From contig JAEZKY010000087.1 of the NCBI GenBank assembly GCA_023435985.1, positions 1 to 37,138 on the forward strand: a stretch of 37,138 bases of DNA, in the 5' to 3' direction. This DNA comes from Bacillota bacterium (GTDB taxonomy: Bacteria; Bacillota; Clostridia; Clostridiales; Clostridiaceae). How positions within the stretch are numbered: position 1 is the stretch's first letter; each line of letters opens with the position of its first letter. Positions 34,442 to 37,138 of this stretch are shown piece after piece. Position numbers and translations under genes: made by a program. Below the pieces are notes generated by a model. The model had not been told where the DNA came from. It was given only the letters and a program-made list of their open reading frames with translations, and did not search any database.

Positions 34442-35920
34442 TTAAAGTATTATACAAATCAAGCCGCCATTTCCTTCATTAATGATCTTTTGTAAAGTTT
34501 TTTGAATCTTTACTTGGACATCTTCCGGCATCTTATAGAGTTTGTTTTGTAATCCCTCTTTCACTAATACTTCTAAGGATTTTCCAAACATATTGCTCTG
34601 CCAAAGTAGAGTTGGATCTGTTTCAAATTGTTCTAGAAGTCCCTTTACTAATTCCTCCGACTCCTTTTCAGATCCCATTAATGGACTTATTTCGGTTTTT
34701 ATATCACATTTTATAAAATGCAAACTTGGAGCACTAGCTTTTAACTTTACTCCATACTTATTTCCTTGTTTAACTATTTCCGGTTCTTCAAATTTCATTT
34801 CTGCAAGCTGTGGTGCAACTAATCCGTATCCAGTTTCTCTTACATCATCTAAGGCATCCTTAACCTTATCATATTCACATTTTGCATGGGTCAAGTCTTT
34901 TATTATTCCGAGCAAATCGCTTTCAGAATTAACATCTAAATCACATATTTCACTAAGTACTTTATAAAAGACACCATCTTTAGGTTTCATCAATATGTTA
35001 GCAGTTCCACGTCCCATATCAACTTCTTTTATTGTAGCTTTTCCCATATATTCGTCATCTTCAAAATTATTTAAGCAATACTTTATGTCTCTAACTTTAG
35101 AAACATCTTGACTCATGTTCATAATTATGTTGAAAAAATCTTTTTTAAGCCAATGGCTGCCCTCTAATTTTTCTAACCATTCAGGCATATCAATATTAAT
35201 TTCTTTTACAGGGAATTCAGTAAGTACATGTTGAAACACATCTTGAATGTCTCCTTCCTGCATATTTTGGACATCCATAACTTGTACCGTAACATTATAT
35301 TTATCTTCTAACTCTTTTTTTAATGTTTTAGTTTCTGGTAAATTAGGCCTGTTTGTGTTTAAGACTACAATGAATGGTTTATTTAAAGATTGTAATTCAT
35401 ATATTACTCTCTCTTCTGCATCTACATAATCATCTCTATCTATTCCTGTTATGCTGCCGTCAGTTGTGATTACAAGCCCTATTGTTGAATGATCTTTAAT
35501 TACCTTTCTTGTCCCAATTTCTGCAGCATCTTCAAAAGGTATTTCATAATCATACCATGGTGTATGAACCATTTTACTTTCTTCTCCATCCATGTACCCT
35601 AGTGCCCCTTTTACTATATATCCTACGCAGTCAACCATTCTCACTTTAAACTTAATTTCATCTCCCAGGTTTATTTCAACGGCTTCATTTGGAACAAATT
35701 TAGGTTCTGTTGTATGAATATTTTTTCCTGATCCGCTTTGTGGCAATTCATCTTTTGCTCTTTCTTTTTTATAAGTATTATCAATTTTAGGTATTACCAT
35801 AAGGTCCATGAACTTTTTTATAAATGTAGATTTCCCCGTTCTAACTGGACCTACAACTCCTACATATATGTCCCCTTGGGTTCTATCAGATATATCCTTG
35901 TATATGTTGAAATTATCCAC
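34442..35920 (-). CDS. spoIVA: Stage IV sporulation protein A
   Basis: ATPase that polymerises on the forespore surface to form the base of the spore coat. VGVVGPVRTGKSTFIKKF is the Walker A loop and VRMVDCVGYIVKGALGY supplies the GTPase-like switch region. The C-terminal region, which interacts with SpoVM, ends in GGLICIIL. The 492-residue product starts at a GTG (35920), with AGGAGGG 6 nt upstream. A GTATATT element upstream could be a sigma-E -35 box, but the -10 match is poor. spoVM, encoding its membrane anchor, lies at 17.8 kb. Confidence 0.97.
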   Translation of the reverse strand: MDNFNIYKDISDRTQGDIYVGVVGPVRTGKSTFIKKFMDLMVIPKIDNTYKKERAKDELPQSGSGKNIHTTEPKFVPNEAVEINLGDEIKFKVRMVDCVGYIVKGALGYMDGEESKMVHTPWYDYEIPFEDAAEIGTRKVIKDHSTIGLVITTDGSITGIDRDDYVDAEERVIYELQSLNKPFIVVLNTNRPNLPETKTLKKELEDKYNVTVQVMDVQNMQEGDIQDVFQHVLTEFPVKEINIDMPEWLEKLEGSHWLKKDFFNIIMNMSQDVSKVRDIKYCLNNFEDDEYMGKATIKEVDMGRGTANILMKPKDGVFYKVLSEICDLDVNSESDLLGIIKDLTHAKCEYDKVKDALDDVRETGYGLVAPQLAEMKFEEPEIVKQGNKYGVKLKASAPSLHFIKCDIKTEISPLMGSEKESEELVKGLLEQFETDPTLLWQSNMFGKSLEVLVKEGLQNKLYKMPEDVQVKIQKTLQKIINEGNGGLICIIL

Positions 35921-35999
35921 AAAATTCCCTCCTATATTCTTTTTCCAATATATATATATTCATTCAAGTTATAAAATATACAGTTAATGCTAAATAAAA

Positions 36000-36042
36000 A
36001 AATATCAGGTTACTCATTATTATTTTGAGTAATCTGATATTT
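36000..36042 (-). terminator. Terminator of the GNAT gene
   Basis: A 17-bp stem (36000-36016 with 36026-36042; one mismatch) and 9-nt loop run into seven T on the minus strand. It separates the GNAT gene from spoIVA. Confidence 0.85.
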
Positions 36043-36145
36043 AGAACTGTTATTTACCTATTTAAATATCCTTTTCTAATAAAAATATAATTTGTATCCT
36101 TATAGATCTTTCTCATTAGTATATTATCGCATCAAATCTTATAAG

Positions 36146-36682
36146 TTAGCGATATCTACGGTAATAAAAGTAACTATCGCTCTCCATATTAAGCTGTTTA
36201 TGTCCAATAGGAGTTCTTTTTTCAAATAATTTAAACTGCGCCTTTTCTGCAACTTTACATGAAGCAGTATTTTCACAATCAATAGTAAGAATCATATATT
36301 GAATATCTGATACGCTTATGCACCATTCATATAAAGCATTTACTGCTTCTGCTGCATACCCATTCCCACCATAATCTTCATCTATAAAATATGCCATTTC
36401 AACTTCATTTAGAGTATCTTCCAATCCCATGCCAACCATACCAATTAACTCAGCTGTCTCTTTTGATATAATGGCATATCTTTTATTTTCATAAATATCT
36501 TCTGATTCTTTTTTTGTCTGAAGCCACTCAATATACCCTGAAAGCCTTCCTTCAACAGTACTGTTTTCCGACCAGTCTCTCATAAATCGCATTACATTTT
36601 CTTGCCATATAATTTTCATTAATTTTTTTTCATCTTTATGTTGAAAATCACGAATCATTAATCTTTCCGTTTCTATTAACAT
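36146..36682 (-). CDS. GNAT family N-acetyltransferase
   Basis: 178-residue acetyl-CoA-dependent acetyltransferase of the RimJ/RimL-like group. It begins METERLMIRDF-like (LIETERLMIRDFQHKD), carries IGMVGMGLEDTLNEVEMAYFI, then the acetyl-CoA loop segment DYGGNGYAAEAVNAL and N-x-ASCKVAEKAQFKLFEKR. GAGAGG lies 7 nt before the ATG. The substrate is unknown: ribosomal protein, small molecule or antibiotic acetylation are all possible. It lies 62 nt downstream of the phzF-like gene and ends at a strong terminator. Confidence 0.88.
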   Translation of the reverse strand: MLIETERLMIRDFQHKDEKKLMKIIWQENVMRFMRDWSENSTVEGRLSGYIEWLQTKKESEDIYENKRYAIISKETAELIGMVGMGLEDTLNEVEMAYFIDEDYGGNGYAAEAVNALYEWCISVSDIQYMILTIDCENTASCKVAEKAQFKLFEKRTPIGHKQLNMESDSYFYYRRYR

Positions 36683-36744
36683 GTTTTTTACCTCTCTGTC
36701 ATCTACTATTTATAATGTCAATTCTTCAACTTAACATAAATTTT

Positions 36745-37138
36745 TTAATCATCCAAGACCAATTCAGATTTAAATATTATCACAGCATTACCAGCAATTT
36801 TAACCTCTACAGGTTCATTATTTTCTATCTTTACATCTATCTCAATAACACCAGTTCTTTTAATAGCTTCCCCCTGCTTAGCTTTAAATCTAAATAAGGA
36901 ATTATTATGTTTAACATGATTATGATGAACAAGATATGTACCCAATGGGCCATTTGCATTACCTGTTACAGGATCTTCATTAATTCCTATTGCAGGTGCA
37001 AACATTCTGCCATTTATTAATATATCGCTATCTTTTGAGTCAACTGTAAAGACATAATATCCATTGCACTTAATAATTTTGCTAAGCTTAGATAGTTCAT
37101 TATAATTAGGCTGCAAATTATTTAAAGTTTCAATACTT
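36745..37138 (-). CDS. PhzF family protein, partial (C-terminal part)
   Basis: C-terminal part of a PhzF/trans-2,3-dihydro-3-hydroxyanthranilate isomerase-like protein. INEDPVTGNANGPLGTYLV is the family's second conserved motif (EDPVTGSANG in relatives). The reading frame stays open to the window edge with SIETLNNLQPNYNEL, which fits the family, so the gene begins outside the window and the internal TTG at 37116 is not its start. The catalytic N-terminal glutamate is not in view. The reaction is unknown for most members; an epimerase/isomerase role is likely. Confidence 0.88.
   Translation of the reverse strand, partial: SIETLNNLQPNYNELSKLSKIIKCNGYYVFTVDSKDSDILINGRMFAPAIGINEDPVTGNANGPLGTYLVHHNHVKHNNSLFRFKAKQGEAIKRTGVIEIDVKIENNEPVEVKIAGNAVIIFKSELVLDD

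Noticed and set aside
1..37138. CRISPR array, tRNA or rRNA genes, prophage
   Set aside because: No regularly spaced direct repeats, no cloverleaf or rRNA segments and no phage structural or integrase genes were seen.

Overview
The window is a stretch of low-G+C Firmicute chromosome, almost certainly from a spore-forming Clostridium sensu stricto (C. beijerinckii/C. butyricum type). This rests on the very A+T-rich intergenic DNA, strong AGGAGG-type ribosome sites, sporulation genes (spoIVA, spoVM, ylbJ), the pta-ackA acetate pathway, and a gene order matching the ylbH-rpmF and yloC-recG-plsX-rnc blocks known from Bacillus subtilis. Most genes are on the minus strand, so the window reads naturally from right to left. 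The species call is inference; no 16S gene is present.

Right part (about 37.1 to 30.2 kb): a phzF-like gene cut by the window edge, a GNAT acetyltransferase, spoIVA, then a solitary PBECR3-type nuclease-domain gene followed by a G+C-rich structured RNA segment and tandem terminators. A consensus promoter then starts the long operon yicC-remA-gmk-rpoZ-coaBC. Middle part (30 to 15.2 kb): priA-def-fmt-yugP-rsmB-rlmN-prpC-prkC, a terminator, then rsgA-rpe-thiN-spoVM. rpmB is on the opposite strand, and the yloU-fakA pair follows. spoVM encodes only 23 residues. Left part (15 kb to 1): recG-rsmD-coaD-(coiled-coil gene), convergent ylbJ, a decayed flavodoxin-like gene, tmcAL, pta-ackA, yceD-rpmF, plsX, acpP, rnc and a radical SAM gene.

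The genes fall into connected groups. Ribosome manufacture and translation: rnc, rsmB, rsmD, rlmN, rsgA, yceD, bL32, bL28, fmt, def, tmcAL. Lipid and CoA metabolism: coaBC and coaD make the CoA that supplies the acpP arm, plsX and fakA both produce acyl-phosphate, and pta-ackA convert acetyl-CoA to acetate and ATP. DNA repair and restart: priA, recG. Signalling: the prkC/prpC kinase-phosphatase pair. Sporulation: spoVM and spoIVA, whose products are known partners at the forespore surface, plus ylbJ.

Most of the window is ordinary core genome and I do not see a clear new multi-gene system. The items most worth a second look are the PBECR3 gene with its structured 3' RNA, a family of at least five related palindromic intergenic repeats, a five-codon upstream reading frame with a strong ribosome site ahead of yceD, and several unusually long inverted repeats. 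Several starts were moved to sites with a good ribosome-binding sequence, including TTG starts for rsmD, recG, thiN and yicC.
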